From: Podochytrium sp. JEL0797
Taxonomy: Eukaryota; Chytridiomycota; Chytridiomycetes; Chytridiales; Chytriomycetaceae
Length of the DNA: 27,907 bases
Assembly: GCA_027596195.1 (NCBI GenBank)
Contig: JADGJG010000247.1
Location: 1 to 27,907 of the forward strand
Reading direction: 5' to 3'
In this document: positions 1 to 8,772 of the stretch, piece after piece
How positions within the stretch are numbered: the first letter of the stretch is position 1
Layout: each line of letters begins with the position of its first letter
Notes under the pieces: generated by a model
Seen by the model: the letters and a program-made list of their open reading frames with translations, nothing else
What the model was told of the DNA's origin: nothing
Databases searched by the model: none
Translations under genes and position numbers: made by a program

Positions 1-49
1 GCGGTGTGTTGGTGCTCTGCCCTCCTCCCGCCCACTCCCCCCCTGTCCG

Positions 50-92
50 CCCCCCCCCCCCCCCCCCCGGCGGGGGGGGGGGGGGGGGGGGG
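50..92. repeat. C19-GG-C-G21 homopolymer inverted repeat
   Basis: A run of 19 C (50-68) is followed by GG, one C, and a run of 21 G (72-92). The tract could fold into a perfect G:C hairpin and interrupts the last visible exon of the cyclophilin gene on the minus strand. It may be a real G-rich element or an assembly/basecalling artefact at a contig edge; the sequence alone cannot decide. Confidence 0.9.
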
Positions 93-1651
93 TGCACAAA
101 ACCTTGGGTTTATCCGCCCCATCCACTTCCACCTCCTCCAACTTATCCAACACCTCCATCCCCTCCGTCACCCTCCCAAAGATGGAATGCTTGCCATCCA
201 AATGTTTGCACTGCTTATATGTAACAAAAAACTGCGACGAGTTGGTATCCTTGCCGCGGTTCGCCATCGACAGGATCCCGCGGGAGTCGTGTGACAGGTT
301 TTTGAATTCGTCGGGGAAGTGTTTGCCGTAGTAGGATTGGCCGCCGCGTCCGGTTCCGGTGGGGTCGCCGGTTTGGATCATGAAGTGTTTGATGGAGCGG
401 TGGAAGGGGATGTTTTTGTAGTATCCTGGTGGAGGGGAGAAGGCGGGTAACGGGGAGGGTGAGAACGGCCGAATCCAGCGAAAAATGAAGGGAGAAAAAC
501 TCACCATTCTTGGAAAGCTTGATGAAATTGAGACACGCAATCGGCGCCACATCGCAAAACAACTCGACTGTCATATCCCCCAAACTCGTATGAATCTTGG
601 CCACCGCGCGATCCTTCACGTTCGCCACAAGGTACTCATCATCCGTCACCACCGCTGCCTTATTCTGCGTGACAACCGTCGCCCCGAGCGACGTGAACGA
701 CCCAGACGCGGAATTGTCCGAAAAATGCGCCTGATTGTACGTGGCCTTTTTCTTTTCCACATACGACGGTGTAATTGCTGCCCCCGTCGACACAGCCGCC
801 TCCTTCTTGGGCGCCATCGCTGCCAATATCCTCGCGGTAGACCCCGTCGCGTTCATCTTCTCCCCAATCTCCCTCTCCCTCCTCCCCCGCACATCCTCCA
901 CCACCCCCGGCTTCTCCACCTCATTCACCTTATAATGAAAAGCATTGATATCCCTCCCACCCACATTCAACGGATCCTGAATGGTAATCAAATCTTTGCG
1001 TTTGAACGGTTCATCCGTCATGAGGTCTTTCCACGCTTTTCCCTGGATACAGAGTTCGTCGATGGTTTCGTACGCGTACACGTGGCCTGTGGTGCCGACG
1101 GCGACAATGTGGGTCGAGTCCGTGAAGACTTTGAAGGTGATGGGGTCGTGGTATCGGCCTTCGGCGTTTTTGTGGAAGTGGAGCGGGATGAGGTCTGTGG
1201 AGGCGAGTGGGGTGCCTTTTTGGGGTGTTGGTGGAATGGGTGGGAGTGCAGAGATGTGTCAGAGTGTTGGGATGGACGGGGGTCTCGATGCGGGGGAATT
1301 CGAACAGGAATAATGGCCCACACACACAAAACACAAACACGAAACACACACCTGTGACGGGGTTCGTGCCGTGTTTTTTGATCCAAGGAAGGATGTGGAG
1401 GAGGTCAAAGATGAGTCCTTCCTTTGTGCACCGTGGGGTAGTGAAGGGTGTGAGGGAGAGTGCGCAGCTGGGAGAGATGGTTTGGTGAGTAAACGAATGC
1501 GAGGGGAGGGAGAGTATTCTCATGCGCACCAGTGGAATGGCAGTTTCTTGAACTCCTTCCCCGTTTTTCTGTTCTTGAAACCACCCGCGCCAAAGTCGAG
1601 GGTGGTCCACTCTGAGTGGGTGATGTACATCTTGTCCGAGTCTTTACCCAT
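93..1651 (-). CDS. PPIL2: U-box cyclophilin-type peptidyl-prolyl isomerase, PPIL2/CYC4 family (3' end missing)
   Basis: This is a nuclear, spliceosome-associated prolyl isomerase with an N-terminal U-box (E3 ligase type) and a C-terminal cyclophilin domain. Exons on the minus strand are 1651-1530, 1467-1352, 1215-505 and 425 to about 93, with GT-AG introns of 62, 136 and 79 nt (one acceptor is AAG). The start is the ATG at 1651, which gives [15 protein letters not shown], the typical family N-terminus. The U-box follows ([20 protein letters not shown]), then a linker with [19 protein letters not shown]. The cyclophilin domain keeps [22 protein letters not shown] and SSQFFVTY, so the catalytic Arg and the binding Gln and Phe residues are present. 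Reading continues through HSIFGRV and then runs into the homopolymer block at 50-92, so roughly the last tens of residues are not recoverable. It is divergently paired with NDUFS2. Confidence 0.9.
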
Positions 1652-1734
1652 AGTGGAGGTGTAGTTGAGGTCGGGTTGGAACCAGGTTGAGGAGATGAAC
1701 AAAAAAAAAGATTATCGTTTTTCGCTTTCGAAGA
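1652..1734. promoter_or_regulatory. Shared bidirectional promoter PPIL2/NDUFS2 (83 bp)
   Basis: The whole space between the two divergent ATGs is 83 bp. It contains an A9 tract at 1701-1709, a poly(dA:dT) element of the kind that excludes nucleosomes in compact fungal promoters. No TATA box is evident. Confidence 0.6.
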
Positions 1735-3394
1735 ATGCTCCTCAGATCTTCGCAATTCGTTGGACTCCTCGCGCGGTCTTCGTCAAAGGCTTCCCTGGCG
1801 AAGCCCTTTGCGTTCCAGGCGAAGCGTTTTGGTATCTATCGCTGTGGTTCTAATGAATTCTAATCACTCTCTCAGCACACGTCGAGACCAAGGTCGTGCA
1901 TCCCGAGACGTACTCAGTCACTTCGCGGTGGTTCGTCCCTCCAAAGATCAGACAAGAGACGAGATCTGTCGGTGCGTACAACCTGGTGTTCTCATCTCCA
2001 CCTCACACATCCCCCCCAGAAATCCCTCCCGACGACGAAGTCACCCTCGAAACCTACACCGTCAACTTTGGCCCGCAACACCCCGCCGCCCACGGAGTGT
2101 TGCGTCTGATTATGGAACTGCGCGGAGAAATCATCGTGCGCGCTGACCCACACATTGGACTGTTGCACCGCGGAACGGAAAAGTTGATTGAGTACAAGAC
2201 GTATACGCAGGCGTTGCCGTATTTTGATCGTTTGGATTATGTGTCCATGATGTGCAATGAGCAGGTGAAATTCTTGTGTGCTTTTTCGCGTTTTTTCGCC
2301 GCCAATGAAACTCATCGAACCCCAACGCATTCCACACGCGCGCACGCAAAAATTCAGGCCTACTCCCTCGCCGTCGAAAAACTCCTCAACATCGACATCC
2401 CCTCGCGCGCCAAATACATCCGCGTCCTGTTTGCCGAAATCACACGCATCCTCAACCACATCATGGCCCTGACCACCCACGCCCTCGACGTGGGCGCGTT
2501 GACCCCCTTCCTCTGGATGTTTGAAGAACGCGAACGTCTCATGGAGTTTTACGAACGCGTCTCCGGGGCCCGCATGCACGCTGCGTATGTACGCCCCGGT
2601 GGTGTCACGTTGGATATGCCGGTGGGACTGATGGAGGATATTTACAAGTGGGCTGTGACTTTCAACGCGAGTATTGATCAGTTGGAGGAGAGTTTGGCCT
2701 ACAACCGTATCTGGAAGGGAAGACTGATTGGAATCGGCAAAGTGTCTGCCCAACAAGCCTTAGACTACTCCTTCTCGGGCGTCATGCTCAGAGGCTCGGG
2801 AGTCCCCTGGGATCTCCGCAAAACGCAACCCTACGACGCGTACGGGGACATGCAATTCGACGTTCCCGTGGGCACGAACGGCGACTGTTACGATCGGTTC
2901 ATGTGTCGCGTGGAGGAGATGAGACAGAGTTTGCGTATTATCTCGCAGTGTTTGGAAAAGATGCCCGAGGGGATCGTGAAGGTGGATGATTACAAGATTG
3001 TGCCGCCTCCGAGGGCGTCCATGAAGGAATCGATGGAGGCCTTGATTCATCATTTCAAGTTATATTCGGAGGGGTATTCTGTGCCTGCTGGGGAGGTGAG
3101 CGGGTTTTCCTCTTTGTTCTGTCCTTTCCACTGGGGTTATCCTTGCACGTGAATCACGCGTCCTGATTCCCCCCATTTTTATAACAGACTTACACTGCCA
3201 TCGAAGCCCCCAAGGGTGAATTTGGCGTGTACATTGTGTCGGATGGATCGAGCAAACCGTACCGTTGCAAGATTAGAGCGCCTGGGTTCCCTCACCTTGC
3301 CGGAGCCGACTTTATGGCTCGCGGACACATGATTCCCGACATGGTTACCATTATTGGAACGTGTGATGTTGTGTTTGGTGAAATTGATCGTTGA
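1735..3394 (+). CDS. NDUFS2: NADH:ubiquinone oxidoreductase 49 kDa subunit, mitochondrial complex I
   Basis: This is the core peripheral-arm subunit of respiratory complex I, which helps form the quinone-binding site in the mitochondrial matrix. Exons are 1735-1831, 1876-2264, 2358-3095 and 3188-3394, giving 476 residues, the normal size. The first exon is an Arg/Ser/Ala-rich presequence ([19 protein letters not shown]) expected to target mitochondria. Family signatures are plain: [109 protein letters not shown] and the C-terminal FGEIDR. Introns are 44, 93 and 92 nt. I chose donor GTATCT at 1832 for intron 1; a 29-nt alternative starting at 1847 keeps the same frame. The 93-nt intron 2 has no stop and is a multiple of three, so an unspliced transcript would still read through. 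Confidence 0.96.
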
Positions 3395-3493
3395 GATCGC
3401 GGAAGAAACGCGCGTGGAATTTGGGGTGGTGGGGAGGAAACGGAGGAAGAAGATTAAACACTTTTGTTTTTGTTGATTTTATCGAAACTCGAT

Positions 3494-4289
3494 TCAGACA
3501 ACTCCACAATCTCGAATCACAACTTCTATCCCTTCCTTCAATGCATCCAACCGTGCCATCACGGCACGATTCTCGGCCCCCACCGCCCCTTCCTCGTTGT
3601 CCTCCTCCAACCCCACGACATGCCCCAACACGACATGTTTCCCTTGCATATTCTTTTTCACGCGTTCGATATCGCGCGTGAGCACCACAAACACTTGCGA
3701 CGTGTTGGAATGTTTTCCGCTGTTGGCCATCACGAGAGAGCCACGCGAGATGGGGAGTTTGAGGCCAGCGGGTTCGTCATTGAATTTGGAGCCGTAGATG
3801 GATTCGCCGGAACTATTTTCGGACGGAAGAGGGGGGGGGGGGGTGTTAATTCGTATTTTCAATCTGTAACCTTCCATCGCCCTTCACAATATCACCCCAC
3901 TGCACGATATAACCTTCCACCACGCGATGCACTCGATTCCCCTTATAATGCAATGGTTTCTTGGACTGTTTTCCTAACCCTTTGGATCCATCGCAAAGGC
4001 GTAAAAAGTTTTCGACTGTTTTCGGGCAGGTTTCGGAAAACAAGGAGAAAGTGAGTGTTGATGCTGGAGGTGGGGGTGGTTTTGAGAAGGACAGGGGTGG
4101 GTCCGAGGCGGGATCGTGCAGTGAAGTGAGGAGTTCGATGGAGACGGTGTCGAGGGATTCAGGGGAAGTTGAGGGGATGCCGAGTGTGGCAGCGTGTGTG
4201 GCGATGAAGCGGGTTGTGTCTTCGTAGGCAGTGGCTAGGGACGCGTGCGCCGCATCTTGTTTGGTGAAAGCGAAGGACACGAACGCCAT
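3494..4289 (-). CDS. Cyclophilin-type peptidyl-prolyl isomerase, PPIL6-like
   Basis: Two exons, 4289-3871 and 3812-3494, give 245 residues. The 58-nt intron contains a C13 tract (G13 on the plus strand, 3831-3843). The N-terminal ~75 residues (MAFVSFAFTKQDAAHAS onward, with a proline stretch) are not cyclophilin. The rest is: FSLFSETCPKTVENFLRLC, LHYKGNRVHRVVEGYIVQWGD, ESIYGSKFNDE, RGSLVMANSGKHSNTSQVF and GKHVVLGHVVG. The catalytic Arg in VHR, Gln in YIVQ, and Gln/Phe in SQVF are kept, but the usual glycine after that Gln is Trp (QWGD) and the usual Trp before GKHVV is absent, so cyclosporin binding or activity may be altered. The extended N-terminus and the KGDG/GESIYG context resemble animal PPIL6. 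Orthology is inferred, so no symbol is given. Its start lies only 16 bp from the divergent SDR gene. Confidence 0.82.
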
Positions 4290-4305
4290 TTTCGAATACA
4301 AAAAA
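4290..4305. promoter_or_regulatory. 16-bp gap between two divergent start codons
   Basis: Only 16 bp separate the ATG of the PPIL6-like gene (4289, minus) from the ATG of the SDR gene (4306, plus). The gap ends in an A-run adjoining the plus start. Promoter elements or 5' UTRs for each gene must overlap the other gene, or the starts used in the cell lie further downstream. Confidence 0.55.
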
Positions 4306-5139
4306 ATGTTAACTGTTCTCGTCACGGGCGCCTCTCGCGGCATTGGCCTGGCGACTTGCCAAAGACTTCTTTCGTCTTCTGAGACAACCAAAGTGATTGG
4401 CGTCTCGCGCACTTTGCCCTCTTTTACACCGGAACTTGAATCACTCCTCGCCTTGTTCAGCGATCGCTTCGTCTACGTCCAAGGCGACCTGACAAACAAA
4501 GCGACACAGGACGAAGCACTCGCTGCCTGCCACGGCCACCTCGACTCAGTCATCTTCAACGCGGGTCTCATTGACCCCATCGCACGACTCGCTACCGTCA
4601 ATCTCGACCATTTCAAACACTTGATGGACGTGAATCTGTTTTCAATCTGGGAATTGGCTCAAAAGGTGTCTGCTGTTCTCTACTCAACGAAGCCGATCAA
4701 TTAACACTCAAAAAAATACTCAAACCCCGCTCAGGCAATCCCACTCCTCAAACAATCCCCACAAGGCCGCCTCCTCTTTGTCTCCTCCGGCGCCGCCACC
4801 TCCGCATACCCCGGCTGGGGCCCTTACTGCATCTCCAAATGCTCCCTCAACATGCTCTCCTCCGTTCTCGCCATTGAAGAACCCTCCCTCATCTCCTTCT
4901 GTCTGCGTCCAGGCGTAGTCGCAACCGAGATGCAAGTTCAGATTCGGAGGGAAGAGAACGTGAAGGAGATGGGGGTTGACACGCATACCAAGTTCACGGG
5001 GTTGCATGAGAGGGGGGAGTTGTTGGGTCCGGAGGTTCCGGGTGGGATTTTGGCAGGGTTGGCGGTGAAGGCTGGGAAGGAGTTGTCGGGCCAGTTTTTG
5101 TCGTGGAATGATGAGTTGTTGAAAGAGTTTCGGGAGTAA
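4306..5139 (+). CDS. Short-chain dehydrogenase/reductase (yeast IRC24/YIR035C-like)
   Basis: Two exons, 4306-4665 and 4735-5139, are split by a phase-0 69-nt intron and give 254 residues, the classical SDR length. The Rossmann nucleotide-binding motif TGASRGIG lies at residues 7-14 directly after the start, which supports this ATG. The NAG structural motif follows (FNAG), then catalytic Ser in VSSGAA and YCISK (Tyr151, Lys155). The basic Arg in TGASRGIG suggests NADPH preference. The closest remembered type is the fungal benzil/sepiapterin-reductase-like group. The substrate cannot be read from sequence. It is cytosolic by lack of any targeting peptide. Confidence 0.88.
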
Positions 5140-5166
5140 TTTTTATTTGTTTTTTCTCTTTCAAAA

Positions 5167-5283
5167 TCACGAGAAAAATGATGCTTCGATGTAATGCACA
5201 TCCGCGGCGGGGAATTCCTTCTTGGCAAACAGGGCATTGCCTTGCTTCTTGTAGTCTTCAACCTCGGCGGGGATCGGTGACAT
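5167..5283 (-). pseudogene. 38-codon fragment of a TPR co-chaperone-like gene
   Basis: From the ATG at 5283 the frame reads MSPIPAEVEDYKKQGNALF and on through AKKEFPAADVHYIEAS before a stop at 5167. This matches the first TPR hairpin of proteins such as STI1/SGT/TTC4 (helix A with KxxGNxxF, helix B with AxxxYxxA). No further TPR coding follows: the downstream minus strand runs straight into the 3' end of the SDR gene on the other strand. Either a truncated relic or a very short exon whose partner is not recognisable. No clear splice donor follows. Confidence 0.45.
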
Positions 5284-5681
5284 TTTTTCGGCGAGAAGAG
5301 CAAAGAGAAAAGCTCGCGTGTTTTCCTTCCCTTGCGGGGAATAGCCCAGCGAATCGGAGCAAGTGAACGAAGAACTATTAATTTTTTCTCTTCTCTTACA
5401 GCTCTCAGGGCGCATGAAGATATAAATCTTGTTTGTCAGACGCGGAAGCTCGTGCAATTATTCGTTTCGCGTGATGTGCGAAATGATAGAAAAGCAGATG
5501 ACAATTTTCCTCGCGAAATCATTTTCACTGAAACCGACCTCGAACCGCCACCCCCTCCCTTCTTTCTCTCTTCGTATCAACATCACCGCCATTTTCGTAC
5601 ACTGCCCTTTTCCTCGAACCGAACGATGTCTTCGTAGCAGCTCGCCTCCCTGGCCCCGACCCTTTCGATCAGCGCCATCCG

Positions 5682-5721
5682 ATGGCTATCGGCTCTCAAC
5701 ATCCTTCCCGTTCCGGTAAGT
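5682..5721 (+). other. Possible short 5' exon with a consensus splice donor
   Basis: An ATG at 5682 opens a frame of 11 codons (MAIGSQHPSRS) that meets GTAAGT, a textbook donor, at 5716-5721. Candidate acceptors are CTCAG at about 5895 or the TTTTCAG at 8017. No downstream coding partner could be identified. Confidence 0.25.
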
Positions 5722-6989
5722 TGCATCTCCGTTTATTCGCAAGCAGCTAAGGTTATTCACCGCTCGTTCGACCAGCCCTCCACTTTCCGTCCATCCCGGT
5801 CACCACCTGTCACCCGCGCCACCGGTGCCACAGCGATTGTACTCCTGGCCCCGCGCACTCTCCCTCTCTCGTCCTTTCCGCTCTTCTTTCCTCAGCTAGT
5901 CCGAGTCCGTGTCCGATTTTTAGAGTCAGCGTGACCAAGTTTGACGACGCCTCCCTTTCCCCTTCCTTTCCCATTCCGAGCATCATGCGAATTTATTCCA
6001 GCACCAAAGTCTCTTCCCGTCCGTCCCATTCCCTAGTTTTGACAAGAGTTAGTTTTCACGTGCACGCGGCCTTTTTCTTGATCGTCTCCTTCGAGCGAGT
6101 TGATGCCAAAGACGCAAAACAGTTTCTTCTTCTTCTTTATACTCTTCTTCCTTCTTCCTTCTTGTTCTTCCTTCGTTGGGATTGCGTTCGGTTGTTTTGG
6201 TCCGTCAGAGTTCTCGCCTGCTTCAAAGTCGCGTGTTATCCTTATGCTGGTATGCCCCCCTTTTCTCGCGCCAATCACGTTATTGATTATTGCATACTAG
6301 CTTGAGCTCCAAGCGTCTGGATCTGGATCGGACTTCTCGCGGTGACCCCGCCCCAATTCCTTTCCCACTGATCTTCCGGCGCGTTTTCGAAAAAATCCTC
6401 CAGACCTGTCTCAGCCATTGCCTCGGTTCCACTGGGGTCTGTTCTTGTTGTTCTTTCAGGTGTGTGTGTGCGTGCGTGTGTTTTCTGTTTTGTTTCTCTC
6501 TGTGAACACAGGGCTAACTTTTTTGTGCCCAATCATCAGCCAGATTATTTGTCTCAAGTTGGCGCATTCGATACCAAGCATCAGTGTCCTCGTATTGCTA
6601 AGTTGTCCGTCGTTCTGTTACCCTCATGTGTGTCGCACCACCCCACTCTTGTACCTCACAGATGCATTACTCCTTCGCCCCCCCCCCTCTCTCTTCTGCT
6701 GCTCTTTCTGCTAAGTGCATTCTACTTCGTCGTTTTTGGAGTTTCTTGTGTGGGGAACTGGTTGTTTTCGTTCGCTCTCTGCTGGATGCCTTCTTTGTTG
6801 ATCTGGATCGTGGATGGGGATGAGAATTTCTTCATTGCAGTGGTGGGGAGTGTATGGGTCTTTTTTTTGATGGAGGAGGCTTGACATGTGAGTGTTTTTT
6901 ACTGGTTTTATGTCACTTTTTTTCAGTTCACGTGACAGGTGTGGCTTGTTGTGTTGTGTGGGATTGCGTTGGTCCGGTTTCTTCATTTG

Positions 6990-7640
6990 GGCTGTGGCTT
7001 AGCGTGAGTGTGCATTTCTGTCGAGGCGGACTTCTGTCATCCGATTTCTGTCGAGCGTTACCCTACTGTGCGAGTGCGCGAATTTGTGGAGCTACTTTGG
7101 TTGCCGTGCGAGTGTGCGTTTCTGTCTATCTGCCGTTTCAATCGAGCGTTGTTTTGCTGTGCTAGCGTGCGAGTTTCTGGAGCTACTCTGTGCAGCTACT
7201 TTGGCTACTTTGGTTACCGTGCGAGTGTACATTTCTGTCAAGCTTCGCTTTTTGCCGTGCGAGTTTTGCGAGTTGGAAAGCTGCTGTGCCGGGTGTATGA
7301 GTGTGAGAATGAGTGCTTTTTGTCTGCCAAGTGAGTGTGTGAATCCGTTGGGAGTTTGTAGAGCTGCTCTGGCTGTCTTTCTGCCGTGCCTGTTGCGAAT
7401 CCTTCGAGCTTCATTGCCTTCTTTCAAATCGTCGAGTCGAGTCTTCCTTCTACTTACGAGATCTGATTTTGTCGAGCTTCTTTGTTTCCTGTGCGTTGGT
7501 CAAGCGAGTCGAATTTGTGGAGCTTCATTTTGTCCGTTGAGCGAGTTGTTTTCGAGTTTGAGCTTCTTTTGTCGGATTGGTTGACTTTGCGAATTTTTGT
7601 TGAGCTTCTTTTGTCCCTGTTGCGTTTATTTTTTGCGATG
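6990..7640. repeat. Degenerate T/G-rich repeat field
   Basis: Related phrases recur without exact copies: GTGCGAGTGTGC(A/G)TTTCTGTC (near 7001, 7107 and 7219), (A/G)TTTSTGGAGCTAC (near 7080 and 7170), and GAGCTTC(A/T)TTTTGTC (near 7470, 7517, 7560 and 7597). Spacing is irregular, roughly 40-110 bp. This looks like an old tandem expansion that has drifted. Confidence 0.55.
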
Positions 7641-7740
7641 GTGTTGCTTTTCAGCGTGGTTGGAGATGCGATTGAGCTGGGTGATTGCGCGTTGATGACT
7701 GGGGGCTTGTGGAGTTTTTTGCAGGCTGGCTTTCTTCTCT

Positions 7741-7775
7741 TTCCCTTTCCCTTTCCCTCCCTCCCTCCTTCCTCT
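7741..7775 (+). repeat. TTTCCC / TCCC microsatellite
   Basis: About three TTTCCC units are followed by TCCC units in a pure pyrimidine tract. Confidence 0.7.
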
Positions 7776-8029
7776 CTCCCACATCTGTTCTCTGAGTGCT
7801 CAGTGGAGGGCTTAATACCCTTCGAGTGGCATTTGGGGGTTGCAGATTTGAAAAGCAAACTGAGCACATTATTGGTACTGTCGCGATTGGGTTGATGAAG
7901 GAGATTGGGTGTCACCATACCCTTCTCTCCTTCATCTTGCCAAAGCTCATACAACCCCTCCCCTTTATTTTGCCTCCTGAATAAATAGTTCAAAATCGCT
8001 TCTGTTTTGCTTTTCAGTTTTATTCCCTC

Positions 8030-8748
8030 ATGTTCGCAACCAACTTCGCGCGTGCAGTTTCAATCACCACCAAACGCTTGGTGCGCCAGCAGCCAATCGT
8101 CTCGCGATCAGTATTTGTTCAATGCAAGTATCCTTTGGGCCCATGCTTCCCAGTCGTCTGTTTCTTATCGCAAATCGGTCGTCAGGTTTCTCCTTCCCTT
8201 CGAACTCGGCACCCGCAAGACGGTTTGCCTCAACACCAAACGCCGCTACACCCTCTCCCGACGACAGCATTGCGAAAGCACAAGAGTGGTTCACCAAAGG
8301 CATGGAGCGATGGGACGCGGGCGACTTGGACGGCGCGCGGTCGGCGTTCGAAGAATCGGCCAAACAGCACCCAACGTCCGACAACTTCTATAACCTCGGC
8401 AACTGCCTTTATTCTCTCGGCAAGAACGACGAGGCGATTGAATCCTGGCAGCAGTGCATTGGTCTGGAACCATCCCATATCGATGCGCATGTGAACTTGG
8501 CGAATGTGTATGCGATTTCCAAGAGTCCTGAGAAGGCGATTGGGCATTACAAGATTGCGAATGAAATCAATCCGATGGATGGAGAGGTGCAGTACAACTA
8601 TGGCGCCGTGCTTGATTCGATGGGGAAGCTTGAGGAAGCGATCGACATGTACGAAAACAGCGTGGCGAACGGAGTCTCGTTGGGGGAAAAGAATCTGAGA
8701 AACGCGAGAGAGAGACTTGCTGGAAAGAAGGCTGCGGGGACTTTGTGA
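8030..8748 (+). CDS. Mitochondrially targeted TPR protein
   Basis: The ATG at 8030 opens an Arg-rich, acid-free presequence (MFATNFARAVSITTKRLVRQ) in one frame. The TPR part is in another frame to a stop at 8748, so an intron lies between. The best fit is donor GTATCC at 8128 and acceptor CAAG ending at 8219 (92 nt, phase 2), giving 208 residues and a junction reading CK-RFASTPNAATP. A start at the unspliced ATG 8122 is a possible alternative, also Arg/Ser-rich. Four TPR motifs follow, including AQEWFTKGMERWDAGD, DNFYNLGNCLYSLGKNDEA, AHVNLANVYAISKSPEKA and VQYNYGAVLDSMGKLEEA. It probably acts as a small scaffold inside mitochondria; the partner is unknown. A TTTTCAG at 8011-8017 may end a leader intron. 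Its stop lies 24 bp before the RCC1 gene. Confidence 0.78.
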
Positions 8749-8772
8749 TGTTGCAAGGCTGATAAATAAATC

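Larger units (their letters stand above)
5284..8029. other. Gene-poor 2.7-kb region, pyrimidine-rich then T/G-rich on the plus strand
   Basis: No ORF here has a recognisable domain. From about 5540 to 6400 the plus strand is strongly C/T-rich; from about 6440 to 7640 it is T/G-rich with few A, a strand asymmetry lasting over 2 kb. It contains a possible short leader exon with a GTAAGT donor (5682-5721), a degenerate repeat field (about 6990-7640) and a TTTCCC microsatellite (about 7741-7775). A candidate 3' splice site lies just before the next gene (8017). It could be long leader introns, a noncoding transcript, or decayed sequence. Open frames on the minus strand are Lys/Arg-rich shadows of the skewed composition. 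Confidence 0.6.

Noticed and set aside
4..331. Three overlapping plus-strand ORFs rich in Pro/Gly at the left edge
   Set aside because: They are antisense to the PPIL2 cyclophilin exon and arise from the C/G homopolymer block.
1847..1875. A 29-nt GT-AG intron in NDUFS2
   Set aside because: It is shorter than any other intron here. The donor GTATCT at 1832 gives a 44-nt intron with the same frame and a better consensus.
6287..6532. Minus-strand ORF containing an acidic, globular-looking segment (METGLEDFF-like)
   Set aside because: Some segments look coding, but no family is recognisable and adjacent ORFs do not join by plausible splicing; not enough support for a gene call.
7454..7993. 179-residue Lys/Arg-rich ORF on the minus strand
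   Set aside because: Composition follows the T/G- and C/T-rich plus strand, with no domain, no conserved phrase and no splice context; considered a shadow of skewed DNA.
8128..8153. 26-nt intron in the mitochondrial TPR gene
   Set aside because: Phase fits but it is too short to be spliced; the 92-nt alternative ending at 8219 fits phase and gives a good presequence junction.
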